64,000 nt of DNA from CAZUHB01 sp964620445. GTDB lineage: Bacteria > Planctomycetota > B15-G4 > CAYZWU01. The notes under the pieces were generated by a model. The model ran no database searches and was not told where the DNA came from. It saw only the letters and a program-made list of their open reading frames with translations. The stretch covers positions 5,061 through 69,060 of the forward strand of contig CAZUHB010000035.1 in the NCBI GenBank assembly GCA_964620445.1. Direction: 5' to 3'. Shown here piece by piece: positions 44,973 through 52,946 of the stretch (the first letter of the stretch is position 1; each line of letters starts with the position of its first letter). Made by a program: the position numbers and the translations under genes.

Positions 44973-45848
44973 ATGGACGAAAACCTGATCAACCATTTGG
45001 TCGAACTGATCAAACGGGCCTCCACCGATCTGCCTGCGGATGTGGTCGAAGCCCTTCGGGAGGCCAAGGCCAAGGAACCGGACGGATCGACGCAGGCCAA
45101 CACCTTCGACACGATCTTGAAGAACGTTTCCATGGCGCGCGAGGCAGCCACACCGATCTGCCAGGACACGGGCATGCTCATCTTCTATGTCTATCACCCG
45201 CTGGGTGCGGACACGATCACCTTGCGCAGCCTGATCGAGACCGCTGCCGAGAAGGCCACGAAGAACATCTATCTCCGGCCCAACGCCGTCGACCCGGTGA
45301 CCGGGAAGAACTCCGGCACGAATGTGGGCGTCAACGCGCCCTACGTGGCGTTCAAACCGTGGGACAAGGACGAGATCTACATCAGGCTCATGCTCAAGGG
45401 GGGCGGTTCGGAAAACGTGGGCAAGCAGTACACCCTGCCCGACTCGCGTCTCGGCGCGGGCCGCGACCTGAAAGGCGTGCGCAAGTGCGTGCTCGACGCG
45501 GTGCACAGCGCCCAGGGCAAAGGGTGCGGGCCGGGAACGGTCGGAGTGGGGATCGGCGGCGACCGGGGATCGGCGTTCTTCCTCTCGAAGGAGCAGTTCT
45601 TCCGCACGATCGGCTCGACCAACGACGATCCAGAGCTTGCGGCCCTCGAGGACTCCCTTCACGAGGATCTCGACTCGCTCGGAATCGGACCGATGGGATT
45701 CGGCGGCAAGACAACGGTGCTCGACGTGTTCATCGCCAAGCAGCACCGCCATCCGGCCACCTTTTACGTATCCGTGTCCTACATATGCTGGGCGTTCAGA
45801 CGAAAAGCGATGACCCTGAAGAACGGGGAGGTTGTATACCATGATTAA
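44973..45848 (+). CDS. class I fumarate hydratase, alpha (N-terminal) subunit
   Basis: This subunit carries the oxygen-sensitive [4Fe-4S] cluster of a two-subunit fumarase that interconverts fumarate and malate in the TCA cycle. Cluster ligands are the Cys residues in PICQDTGMLIFY, QGKGCGPGTVGVGIGGDRGS and SYICWAFRR. GSTNDDPELAALE and MGFGGKTTVLDVFIAK are also family patterns. The related L(+)-tartrate dehydratase TtdA is an alternative substrate assignment, but linkage to central metabolism genes favours fumarase. I start it at ATG 44973 (DENLINHLVELIKRA), preceded by AAAGGA. It overlaps the beta subunit gene by eight bases. Confidence 0.92.
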   Translation: MDENLINHLVELIKRASTDLPADVVEALREAKAKEPDGSTQANTFDTILKNVSMAREAATPICQDTGMLIFYVYHPLGADTITLRSLIETAAEKATKNIYLRPNAVDPVTGKNSGTNVGVNAPYVAFKPWDKDEIYIRLMLKGGGSENVGKQYTLPDSRLGAGRDLKGVRKCVLDAVHSAQGKGCGPGTVGVGIGGDRGSAFFLSKEQFFRTIGSTNDDPELAALEDSLHEDLDSLGIGPMGFGGKTTVLDVFIAKQHRHPATFYVSVSYICWAFRRKAMTLKNGEVVYHD

Positions 45849-46419
45849 ACTGAACATCCCGATCTCCGAAGACGAGATCCGCAACCTCAAGTGCGGCGAC
45901 ACCGTTTCGCTCACCGGCACGATCGTGACCGCCCGCGACGCGGGCCACAAGCTCATGGTCGAGGAGCGGCCCGATTTCCTGAACGACCTTCTCAAGGACG
46001 GGGTGATCTATCACTGCGGCCCGGTGGTGAAGAAGGAGGGGGACAAGTGGTCGTTCGTGTCGGCCGGTCCCACCACGAGCGCGCGCGAGGAGCCCTACCA
46101 GGGCAAGGTGATCGAGAGCTACCAGGTGCGCGGCGTGATCGGCAAGGGCGGCATGGGCAAGGACACCCTCGCAGCATGCAAGAAGTTCGGCGCCGTCTAC
46201 TTCCACGCCGTCGGCGGAGCCGGAACGCTCATCGGCCAGTCGGTCAAAGAGGTCACCGACGTTCACAAGCTGGAGGAGTTCGGAACACCCGAGGCGTTCT
46301 GGGTGATCCGCGTCGAGGACTTTCCCGTGATCGTCACCATGGACACGCATGGCGAGAGTCTTCATGCGAAAGTCCTCGCCGCGTCAGCCGAGCAACTCGA
46401 AAAGCTGCTCGAAAAATAG
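45841..46419 (+). CDS. class I fumarate hydratase, beta (C-terminal) subunit
   Basis: The 192-residue partner of the preceding gene. Typical motifs: CGDTVSLTGTIVTARDAGHK, VIYHCGPVV, GPTTSAREEPY, VIGKGGMGKDTLAACKKFGA and FGTPEAFWVIRVEDFPVIVT. Beta subunits contribute substrate-binding residues (the Lys in GKGGM). The ATG at 45841 lies inside the alpha gene's end, so translation is coupled; the nine-base upstream ATG is less likely. The subunits together match the length of single-chain class I fumarases. Confidence 0.93.
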   Translation: MIKLNIPISEDEIRNLKCGDTVSLTGTIVTARDAGHKLMVEERPDFLNDLLKDGVIYHCGPVVKKEGDKWSFVSAGPTTSAREEPYQGKVIESYQVRGVIGKGGMGKDTLAACKKFGAVYFHAVGGAGTLIGQSVKEVTDVHKLEEFGTPEAFWVIRVEDFPVIVTMDTHGESLHAKVLAASAEQLEKLLEK

Positions 46420-46573
46420 ACGCTCCGTGCTACTTTCTTATTTGGCGGCCCCTATCCGTATCGGGTCCCCGCAATCCAGAAAGCAAACGGGCCTTACGCG
46501 GCCCGTCGAACACAAGGTCCGCCGGCGGCCGTGGAACGGAATCGGCCCGGACCATTCGTACCGGAGGTGTACA

Positions 46574-47248
46574 ATGACCCACTGGATGTGTACCCACTGC
46601 GGCTTTCTCGTCAGCGTCGAACCCCCGCCCACGGACTGCCCGAGCTGCAAGGAAGCGTGCACGTTCAATGACGTGACCTGCTATCGGGCCGAGTGCGGCG
46701 GCGAGCAGAACGTCGATCCCTTGCTGGTCGGCGCCACCTTGCGCTCGATCGGTTCGAAAACTCCGGCGACCGAGCTGCCCGAGGCCAAAAGCGCGGCCGA
46801 AGCCCACGACAAGATCGACCTCGTCCCGATCTTCCACAACATGAAGGACAAGCAGAAGAAGGCGGTCCTCGATCTTGGCGTGAAGGAAACGATCCCTTCC
46901 GACACTGTGATCTTCTCCGAGGGGGACAGTGCCGATGCGCTCTATATCGTCGAGAGGGGCCGCGTGGCGATCAAGGCCGCACTCAAGGGCGGCAAGTGGG
47001 CGCCCGTGTGCGCGGTTTCGCCGGGCGAGGTCTTCGGGTGGTCGTGTCTCGTGCCGCCCTACAGGTTCACCGCCTCGGCCACGAGCCTCGAGGAGACGGT
47101 GGTCACCTCGGTCGAGGCGACCAAGCTGCGCGACCTCTTCACGCGCGAGCCGGGGATCGGTTATTACATGATGCAAAATGTGGCGGAACTGATCACGTCG
47201 CGGCTGAAGAACGTGCGGCTCGAGCTCCTGGGTATTGTGTACATGTAG
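46574..47248 (+). CDS. rubredoxin-like zinc-ribbon plus cyclic-nucleotide-binding domain protein
   Basis: The 224-residue protein has an N-terminal metal-binding knuckle pair, MCTHCGFLVSVEPPPTDCPS, where C-x2-C and C-x2-C resemble rubredoxin, plus CYRAECGG nearby. Residues ~95-200 are a CRP/FNR-type cyclic-nucleotide-binding domain (FSEGDSADALYIVERGRVAI, SPGEVFGWSCLVPPYRFTAS). No DNA-binding helix-turn-helix follows, so it is not a standard CRP regulator. GGAGGT precedes the ATG at 46574, which excludes longer upstream starts. A redox or metal sensor combined with nucleotide sensing is an inference. It stands between fumarase and transaldolase genes on the same strand. Confidence 0.82.
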   Translation: MTHWMCTHCGFLVSVEPPPTDCPSCKEACTFNDVTCYRAECGGEQNVDPLLVGATLRSIGSKTPATELPEAKSAAEAHDKIDLVPIFHNMKDKQKKAVLDLGVKETIPSDTVIFSEGDSADALYIVERGRVAIKAALKGGKWAPVCAVSPGEVFGWSCLVPPYRFTASATSLEETVVTSVEATKLRDLFTREPGIGYYMMQNVAELITSRLKNVRLELLGIVYM

Positions 47249-47287
47249 AATTCCGAAGAATGAAATCGCTCGCAGGGAGGAAGCAGA

Positions 47288-48127
47288 ATGCAGATATTCA
47301 TCGACACGGCAGATATCGCTGAGATCAAGGAAGCCATCTCGTGGGGCATCGTGGACGGTGTCACGACCAATCCCTCCTTGCTCAAGAAGTCATTCGGAAA
47401 ATACAAGGGCGATCGTTTCTCGTTCAAGGAGTACATCGAGAAGATCCTCAACCTCGCCGGCCCGGGATGCCCGGTGAGCCTCGAGGTGATCGGCGTGACC
47501 GAAGAAGCGATCCTGCACGAAGCCCATTACCTCTTCGAGACGTTCAACACGATCGCCGGCAATGTGGTCATCAAGGTGCCGATCAACCCGCGCGTGCCCT
47601 CCGGCGAGAACGATATCTACGACGGACTCAAGGCGCTCAAGAGGCTCCACGAGGAAGGAATCCCCACGAACTGCACACTCGTCATGTCGCCCGAGCAGGC
47701 GCTCCTCGCGGCCAAGGCGGGGGCCAATTACATCTCCCCCTTCGCGGGCCGCATCGACGACGACCTGAGAAAGCGCACGGACATGACCTTCGACAAGACC
47801 GATTACTTTCCCGCCGAGGGGATCACCGACTCGGGCGAGCCCGCCGCGCTCGGCCAGCAGGCCGTGTCGGACAAAGGTATCCTCTCCGGTGTCGACCTCT
47901 GCCGCAGCGTGATGGATATCATCGCCGCATACGACCTGGATAGCCTCGTCATCGCCGCCAGTGTGCGCAACGCGCGCCAGGCGCGCGAGCTGGCCGAGAT
48001 CGGCGCCGACATCGCCACGATCCCCTTCCCCGTGATCCAGGACATGCTCTGCCATCACAAGTCGGAAGAAGGCATGGCGGCCTTCCTGGGCGACGTGGTT
48101 CCCGAGTACCGGACCATGTTCCAGTAA
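47288..48127 (+). CDS. transaldolase / fructose-6-phosphate aldolase family
   Basis: The 279-residue protein is a small-class transaldolase: MQIFIDTADIAEIKEAISWG, VDGVTTNPSLLKKS, the Schiff-base Lys in NVVIKVPINP, TNCTLVMSPEQALLAAKAGA and YISPFAGRIDDD. It moves a dihydroxyacetone unit between sugar phosphates in the pentose phosphate pathway, or acts as F6P aldolase. It is longer than the classic ~220-residue TalC because of an insert around residues 165-195 (KTDYFPAEGITDSGEPAALG). GGAGG precedes the ATG. It ends against a convergent gene with a terminator between. Confidence 0.9.
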   Translation: MQIFIDTADIAEIKEAISWGIVDGVTTNPSLLKKSFGKYKGDRFSFKEYIEKILNLAGPGCPVSLEVIGVTEEAILHEAHYLFETFNTIAGNVVIKVPINPRVPSGENDIYDGLKALKRLHEEGIPTNCTLVMSPEQALLAAKAGANYISPFAGRIDDDLRKRTDMTFDKTDYFPAEGITDSGEPAALGQQAVSDKGILSGVDLCRSVMDIIAAYDLDSLVIAASVRNARQARELAEIGADIATIPFPVIQDMLCHHKSEEGMAAFLGDVVPEYRTMFQ

Positions 48128-48129
48128 CC

Positions 48130-48168
48130 GGCCGGCCTGGTAGTTTGCCGGCCTCTTCCGCGGAAGAG
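48130..48168. terminator. bidirectional hairpins between convergent genes
   Basis: GGCCGGC (48130-48136) pairs with GCCGGCC (48147-48153), directly followed by the perfect 16-nt palindrome CTCTTCCGCGGAAGAG (48153-48168), in a 48-bp gap between the transaldolase and phosphoesterase stops. No T run. Confidence 0.5.
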
Positions 48169-48175
48169 AAAGCAA

Positions 48176-49126
48176 TCAGCTATCACCCCGGAAGCGCAGA
48201 ACGCGGTCGGGCTCCCGGCCCCGGCCGTCGATGACCAGCCCGCCGGGACGGACGGTCACGCTCGCGTAGGCGTTCTGCCCGGGAGTCTCCACCATCCCCT
48301 GAACGGTCAGGTAGTGAACGCCCTTCTTGACCGCGTGGTTGCCGTGGTGGTTGTGGCCGTTGATGTAGGCCACCACCTGGCCGCTCGCCTCGATGATGTC
48401 GATCACCTCGGAGTCGTTCCACAGGTTGTGGACGTTCGCTGGAAAGACAGGGAAGTGGCAGAAGATGATCGCTTTCTGTCCGGCCGCGCGCGCCGAAGCG
48501 AGTGTGCTCTCGAGCCAGGCGAGCTGCGCGGCACCGACCGCGCCGTTCCAGGGCTGCCCGTTGGGCGCTTTCTCTTCCGTCAGCTCCTCCAGGCGAGCCA
48601 CGGCCTGCGCGTGTTTCTTGCTCCCCTCGGGATTGGCGTAGAGACTGACGTCGTTGCCGTCGAGCACGATGAACCGGTAAGCGTCGAGGCTGAAATCATA
48701 ATATCTCGCTCTCATGCCCAGCTTGACCGGAACGGCTCCCTTCGACCCCTCGGCCACGGAGAAGTCGTGGTTACCGAGCACGTGAAAGTGGGGCATGGCC
48801 AGCGTGTCGTAAACGGGCAAGAGCGCATCGAAGCTGGCGAAATCGTCGTCGATAAAATCGCCGAGGTGGATCACGAAGGCGAGGTCCTGCTTGTTGAAAT
48901 CCTGGACGCAGGCAGCAAGCTTTTCGAGGGAGGCGCGGTAGTGGCGTGATCCCTTCGGTTCACAGTCGCAGTACTGCGCGTCAGCCACGACCCCGAAAGA
49001 AAGGCCGCTCCCATCGATCGCGGGCGCGTCTGTGGACGCGCATCGGACCAAACCGATACTGGCCGCACTCCCGGCCACGAACCCCAAAAATCCGCGTCTC
49101 GTGAGGGTTTTTTCCGATTCTGCCAT
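48176..49126 (-). CDS. Tat-exported metallophosphoesterase lipoprotein
   Basis: The 316-residue protein starts with a twin-arginine signal TRRGFLGFVAGSAASIGLV followed by RCAS, so it is exported folded and possibly lipidated at that Cys. The calcineurin-like core has VVADAQYCD, VIHLGDFIDDDF, HVLGNHDFSV, IIFCHFPVFP and YINGHNHHGNH, supplying the dinuclear metal ligands. It resembles ADP-ribose/CDP-alcohol pyrophosphatase-type phosphodiesterases, but the substrate is unknown. It is a single gene, divergent from the TGA-containing paralogues with 250 bp between. Confidence 0.88.
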   Translation of the reverse strand: MAESEKTLTRRGFLGFVAGSAASIGLVRCASTDAPAIDGSGLSFGVVADAQYCDCEPKGSRHYRASLEKLAACVQDFNKQDLAFVIHLGDFIDDDFASFDALLPVYDTLAMPHFHVLGNHDFSVAEGSKGAVPVKLGMRARYYDFSLDAYRFIVLDGNDVSLYANPEGSKKHAQAVARLEELTEEKAPNGQPWNGAVGAAQLAWLESTLASARAAGQKAIIFCHFPVFPANVHNLWNDSEVIDIIEASGQVVAYINGHNHHGNHAVKKGVHYLTVQGMVETPGQNAYASVTVRPGGLVIDGRGREPDRVLRFRGDS

Positions 49127-49273
49127 CGTCCGTTCCTTTCCGACTCTGGTCCCGCGCTCGCCGTTCGAGCTCTGCGCGATCGGGCATTATTCAGTTAATC
49201 TTAACGAGTTGGGCCAAATCTTTTCACGATTGAAATCATATTTCACGCTAATTGAAGTGGATTATGTTCCCCC

Positions 49274-49301
49274 TTGTACTTTTGGGTCAATTATGTAAAA
49301 T
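49274..49301 (+). promoter_or_regulatory. possible promoter of first TGA-containing paralogue
   Basis: TTGTAC, 16-bp spacer, TAAAAT in an AT-rich stretch 76 bp before the ATG at 49377. Confidence 0.35.
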
Positions 49302-49376
49302 ATTGGATGCCTAATAGGACTCGTTGAACGCTGAATGGGATCAATCATTGCATCACGTATCAGAAAGGAGAGCAGC

Positions 49377-50324
49377 ATGCACAAGTTCATTGTACCTGTC
49401 GCCCTCGCACTCGGCCTGTTATGCCTGTGGATAGCCCCTCCGCTGGCCGCTCAGGAACGATGCTTGGACGGCAATTTCGAGTTGGGTAATGCCTTGGGAC
49501 CGTGGACGCTTTTCGGCGACAACACGGGCGCCCAGTTCACGCAGTACGACGTGGACAACGTTGGGGGGCCGACTTGGTGTCTCGAGAGAGCACCGGGCTC
49601 TGACTACGGTAGCGGCGGAATCCGACAGGATGTGCTTCTCATCGGCGGCGTCACCTATCAGTTCGAAGCTGACGTCTGCTATTACGCCTGCTGAAGCAGC
49701 CCCTCTGACGGCGGAAATTTCGACGTCTCGATCAACGGGGGGTTGATCGCAAGCGATTCAGCGGGTCCTTTGACAATCTTGATTCCCAAGTACAGCTCGA
49801 TGAGCACGACCTTCTCGGTTCCGACAACGGGAATGTACACGCTCGAAATCTATAACTACCGGAGTGAACCTCAGCTCACTATTCAGAACTTCATCGATGA
49901 TATCACGATCGTTCCCACTGCGACGGATTTCACATGCGACTTAACCCAGGCGGAAGTAGATGTGTACAACACGTTCACGTTTACGATGAACGCCGGCTCG
50001 AGCTGGGCCGGCTGGAAGTACTGGGTGTTCGTGAGTGCAACCGGCGGATGGCCCGGATTGACCAACAACGGTATCTGGGTGCCGCTCGTCTTCGACAGTC
50101 TGCTTCAGATGTCGATCGACTACGTGAACGTGGGTCCCTTCGTGAACACGCGCGGCACACTCGACGCCTACGGGCAGAGCTGGTGCCAGCTTATTCCGGC
50201 GAATCTTCTCGGTGCACCCTGGATCGGCCGCAGTGCCCATGTGGCCTACGTTCTGTACACCGGTCCATCGATTTCGCCGATCAGCTACGCTTCGCAGCCG
50301 GTGGAAATCTATTTCATTCCCTGA
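49377..50324 (+). CDS. secreted two-domain protein with in-frame TGA at codon 106 (candidate selenoprotein 1)
   Basis: ATG 49377 has AAGGAG seven bases upstream and starts a signal peptide cleaved near LAAQ. The first domain (~25-165) is a beta-rich, carbohydrate-binding-like sandwich (DGNFELGNALGPWTLFGDN). It reaches CYYAC-TGA (TGA 49692-49694), and the same frame continues without break as DGGNFDVSINGGLIASD, DFTCDLTQAEVDVYNTFTFT and WAGWKYWVFVSATGGWPGL to a TGA at 50322. Total 948 bp, 315 residues. The downstream part has no ribosome-binding site, so restart is unlikely. Both neighbours 55-52 kb paralogues have TGA at the same codon. Sec, or Cys via a UCA-anticodon tRNA, next to Cys105 fits. 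Function unknown; a redox pair or metal site is an inference. Confidence 0.75.
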
Positions 50325-50371
50325 GGTATAACCCTCGGGAACATGTGTTTGGTCGTCAACGAGTCAAAAGC

Positions 50372-50410
50372 AAAAAAGCAGCCTTCCAGATCCGGAAGGC
50401 TGCTTTTTTT
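50372..50410 (+). terminator. terminator after paralogue 1
   Basis: A run, then GCAGCCTTCC (50378-50387), loop, GGAAGGCTGC (50394-50403), then seven T residues. Works on both strands. Confidence 0.92.
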
Positions 50411-50579
50411 ACCTCTCCGAACGCCACGGGCTCCCTCCATTCCTCAGCCCGTCTCCCCTGTCGTCCCGCGCCGGCCGCCCGAAATTTCGAGCTGCCGCAG
50501 TTGATTCAATGTTTTATGTCCAGTCGGGCTCGAGCCCATTTCTTTTTTCTCGGTCTTTGTTCCTGAAAGGAGAGACAAC

Positions 50580-51527
50580 ATGCGAAAGTTTGTTCTACCA
50601 GCGACCATTGTAGCCTGTTTGCTGTGCGTGTGGGCGGCCCCACCGATGGCTGCCCAGGAAAGGTGCCGCGACGGCAACTTCGAATTGGGGAACGCCCTGG
50701 GGCCGTGGACGCTCTTCGACGACAACACGGGCGCTGGTTTCGTACAGTACGACGTGGACGGCGTGGGCGGTCCCACGTGGTGCCTCATGAGGATGCCCGG
50801 TTCCAATTACGGCAACGGCGGCGTTCAGCAGAGCGTGCTCCTCGTCGGCGGTGTGACCTATCAGTTCGATGCGGACATCGCATACTACTCGTGCTGAAGC
50901 AACGAACCGGACGGCGGAAATTTCGACGTCTCGATCAACAGTTCGTTGATTGCCACTGATTCCTGCGGACCTATCATTCTCGGTCAGACCATCCTCTCCA
51001 CTCTTTCGGGAACCTACACCGCGCCCTCGACAGGCATGTACACTCTCGAGATCTACAACTACAACACGAGTCCTCAATCGCTTCTCGAAAACTACATCGA
51101 TGATATCACCCTCGTGCCCACGGCAACCGATTTCGCCTGCGACCTGACCCAGGCCGAGGTGGATCAGTTCAACACCTTCACCTTCACGCTGAATGCCGGC
51201 TCGAACTGGGCGGGCTGGAAGTACTGGGTGTTCGTGAGCGCCACCGGCGGCTGGCCGGGACTGACCAACAACGGCATCTGGGTCCCCCTCGTTTTCGACA
51301 GCCTGCTCCAGATGTCGATCGACTACGCGAACGTGGGTCCCTTCGTGAACACGCGCTCCACCCTCGACGGTTTCGGCCAGAGCTGGTGCCAGCTCGTTCC
51401 GGCCAATCTCCTCGGTGCACCCTGGATCGGCCGCAGCGCCCATGTGGCCTATGTGCTCTACCAGGGGCCGTCGATTTCGCCGATCAGCTATGCGTCGCAG
51501 CCGGTGGAGATCTATTTCATCCCCTAG
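50580..51527 (+). CDS. secreted two-domain protein with in-frame TGA at codon 106 (candidate selenoprotein 2)
   Basis: Second paralogue, also exactly 948 bp. GGAGAGACAAC precedes ATG 50580; the signal peptide ends near MAAQ. The first half ends in AYYSC-TGA (50895-50897). The same frame continues SNEPDGGNFDVSIN, TLEIYNYNTSPQSLLENYID, DFACDLTQAEVDQFNTFTFT to TAG at 51525. Most differences from the other two copies are conservative or synonymous on both sides of the TGA, as expected if the full length is translated. Twelve bases after the TGA a short imperfect hairpin (50910-50930, GACG/CGTC closing a CGGA/TTCG stem) occurs at the same offset as in the other copies. It has its own terminator, so each copy is a separate transcription unit. 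Confidence 0.75.
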
Positions 51528-51566
51528 AGGATTTGCTGAAATTGAAAAGTCAAAGGTCTCAAAATG

Positions 51567-51617
51567 AACAGAAGAGCGACCGCTCTCGAAGAAGAGCGGC
51601 CGTGCTTCTGTTTTATT
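51567..51617 (+). terminator. terminator after paralogue 2
   Basis: Long imperfect hairpin: outer AACAGAAG/CTTCTGTT, inner CCGCTCT/AGAGCGG, then TTTTATT. Confidence 0.8.
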
Positions 51618-51631
51618 GTAAACCCGATCCC

Positions 51632-51660
51632 TTGCGCTCCGCTCTTTCTGGGACTATAAA
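51632..51660 (+). promoter_or_regulatory. possible promoter of paralogue 3
   Basis: TTGCGC, 17-bp spacer, TATAAA, about 80 bp before the ATG at 51740 and downstream of the previous terminator. Confidence 0.45.
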
Positions 51661-51739
51661 TTATTCTGAAGCCTTTTAGAGTTCCATTGCCCGAAACGCT
51701 CGGTTTTTTTTCGCCCTATTACCGGAAAGGAGAATTCGA

Positions 51740-52687
51740 ATGCACAGACTCACGATTCCCACATTGCTGGCTGTTGCGCTGTTCTTCCTCTCGGCGTCGC
51801 CTCCCCTGGCGGCCCAGGAAATGTGCAACGACGGCAACTTCGAGCTGGGAGCCGCCCTCGGTCCCTGGACGCTTTTCGGCGACAACACCGGCGCCGGTTT
51901 CATTCAGTACGACGTCGACGGCGCGGGCGGCGACACGTGGTGCCTCAAGAGGCTCCCCGGTACGGATTTCGGGAACGGCGGCGTCCAGCAGCAGGTGCTC
52001 CTCGTGAGCGGCGTCACCTATCAGTTCGACATGGATGTGGCCTATTATTCCTGCTGAGGCACGTACACAGACGGCGGTAACTTCGACGTCTCGATCAACG
52101 GTTCGTTGATCGCCACCCACTCATCAGGATTCATCAACCTCGGCGAAACCATCCGCACCCACATGTCGGGCACTTACACGGCAACCACCACCGGCCTCCA
52201 CACCCTGGAGATCTATAATTACTCGACCATCGTCCAGACGCTCATCGAAAACTATGCGGATGACATCAGCCTCGTGCCGACCTCGACCGACTTCACCTGC
52301 GACCTGACCCAGGCCTCGGTGAACACGCTCAACACCTTCACCTTCACACTCAACGCCGGACCGGCATGGGCCGGCTGGAAGTACTGGGTCTTCGTGAGCG
52401 CCTCGGGCGGATGGCCCGGGCTGACCAACAACGGAATCTGGGTCCCCCTCGTCTTCGACAACCTGCTCCAGATGTCGATCGACTACGTGAACGTGGGTCC
52501 CTTCGTGAACACGCGCGGCACTCTCGACGGCTTCGGCCAGAGCTGGTGCCAGCTCGTCCCGGCCAATGTTCTGGGGCCGACCTGGATCGACCGGAACGCC
52601 CACGTGGCATTCGTGCTCTACACCGGACCGAGCATCTCGCCGATCAGCTACGCCTCGATGCCGGTTCAGATCTACTTCATTCCCTGA
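51740..52687 (+). CDS. secreted two-domain protein with in-frame TGA at codon 106 (candidate selenoprotein 3)
   Basis: Third paralogue, 948 bp again. AAAGGAG precedes ATG 51740; the signal peptide ends near LAAQ. The first domain ends VAYYSC-TGA (52055-52057), followed in frame by GTYTDGGNFDVSINGSLIA, so the local motif would be C-U-G, as at the C-terminus of mammalian thioredoxin reductase (position differs). The C-terminal domain (DFTCDLTQASVNTLNTFTFT, VLYTGPSISPISYASMPVQI) ends in TGA at 52685. Conserved Cys residues elsewhere in all copies (mature N-terminus, TWCL, FxCDL, SWCQL) could pair with the Cys-Sec site. No homologue of known function is recognised. Confidence 0.75.
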
Positions 52688-52693
52688 TCTCAA

Positions 52694-52761
52694 GCCCGCT
52701 CGACACCGAGCATCCAAAGGAGCGGTCTCTCCCACGGGGAGGCCGCTCCTTCGATCGGTGT
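52694..52761 (+). terminator. hairpin after paralogue 3
   Basis: Nested stems: ACACCGA/TCGGTGT outside, AAGGAGCGG/CCGCTCCTT inside. No T run, so it is a weaker terminator than those of copies 1 and 2. Confidence 0.6.
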
Positions 52762-52946
52762 TCCAAATTCTCTTTTGGCCGCCCGTCCCGATTCACGTAT
52801 TCTTACCCACGATGATCGTTGCGGATAAGATCGTTCTGCTCGACTTTCCGCGGAACGGATCCACGTTCACCATCAATCCAACGTAATCACCGGGCCCGTT
52901 TATCGAGGGGGCAGGTCACCATCTCTGATTCGAAGGAGAAGGGCGA

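Noticed and set aside
49377..52687. Pseudogene explanation for the TGA-containing paralogues
   Set aside because: Not excluded, but three intact frames of exactly equal length with no other lesion, plus an unrelated fourth gene, make recoding more likely.
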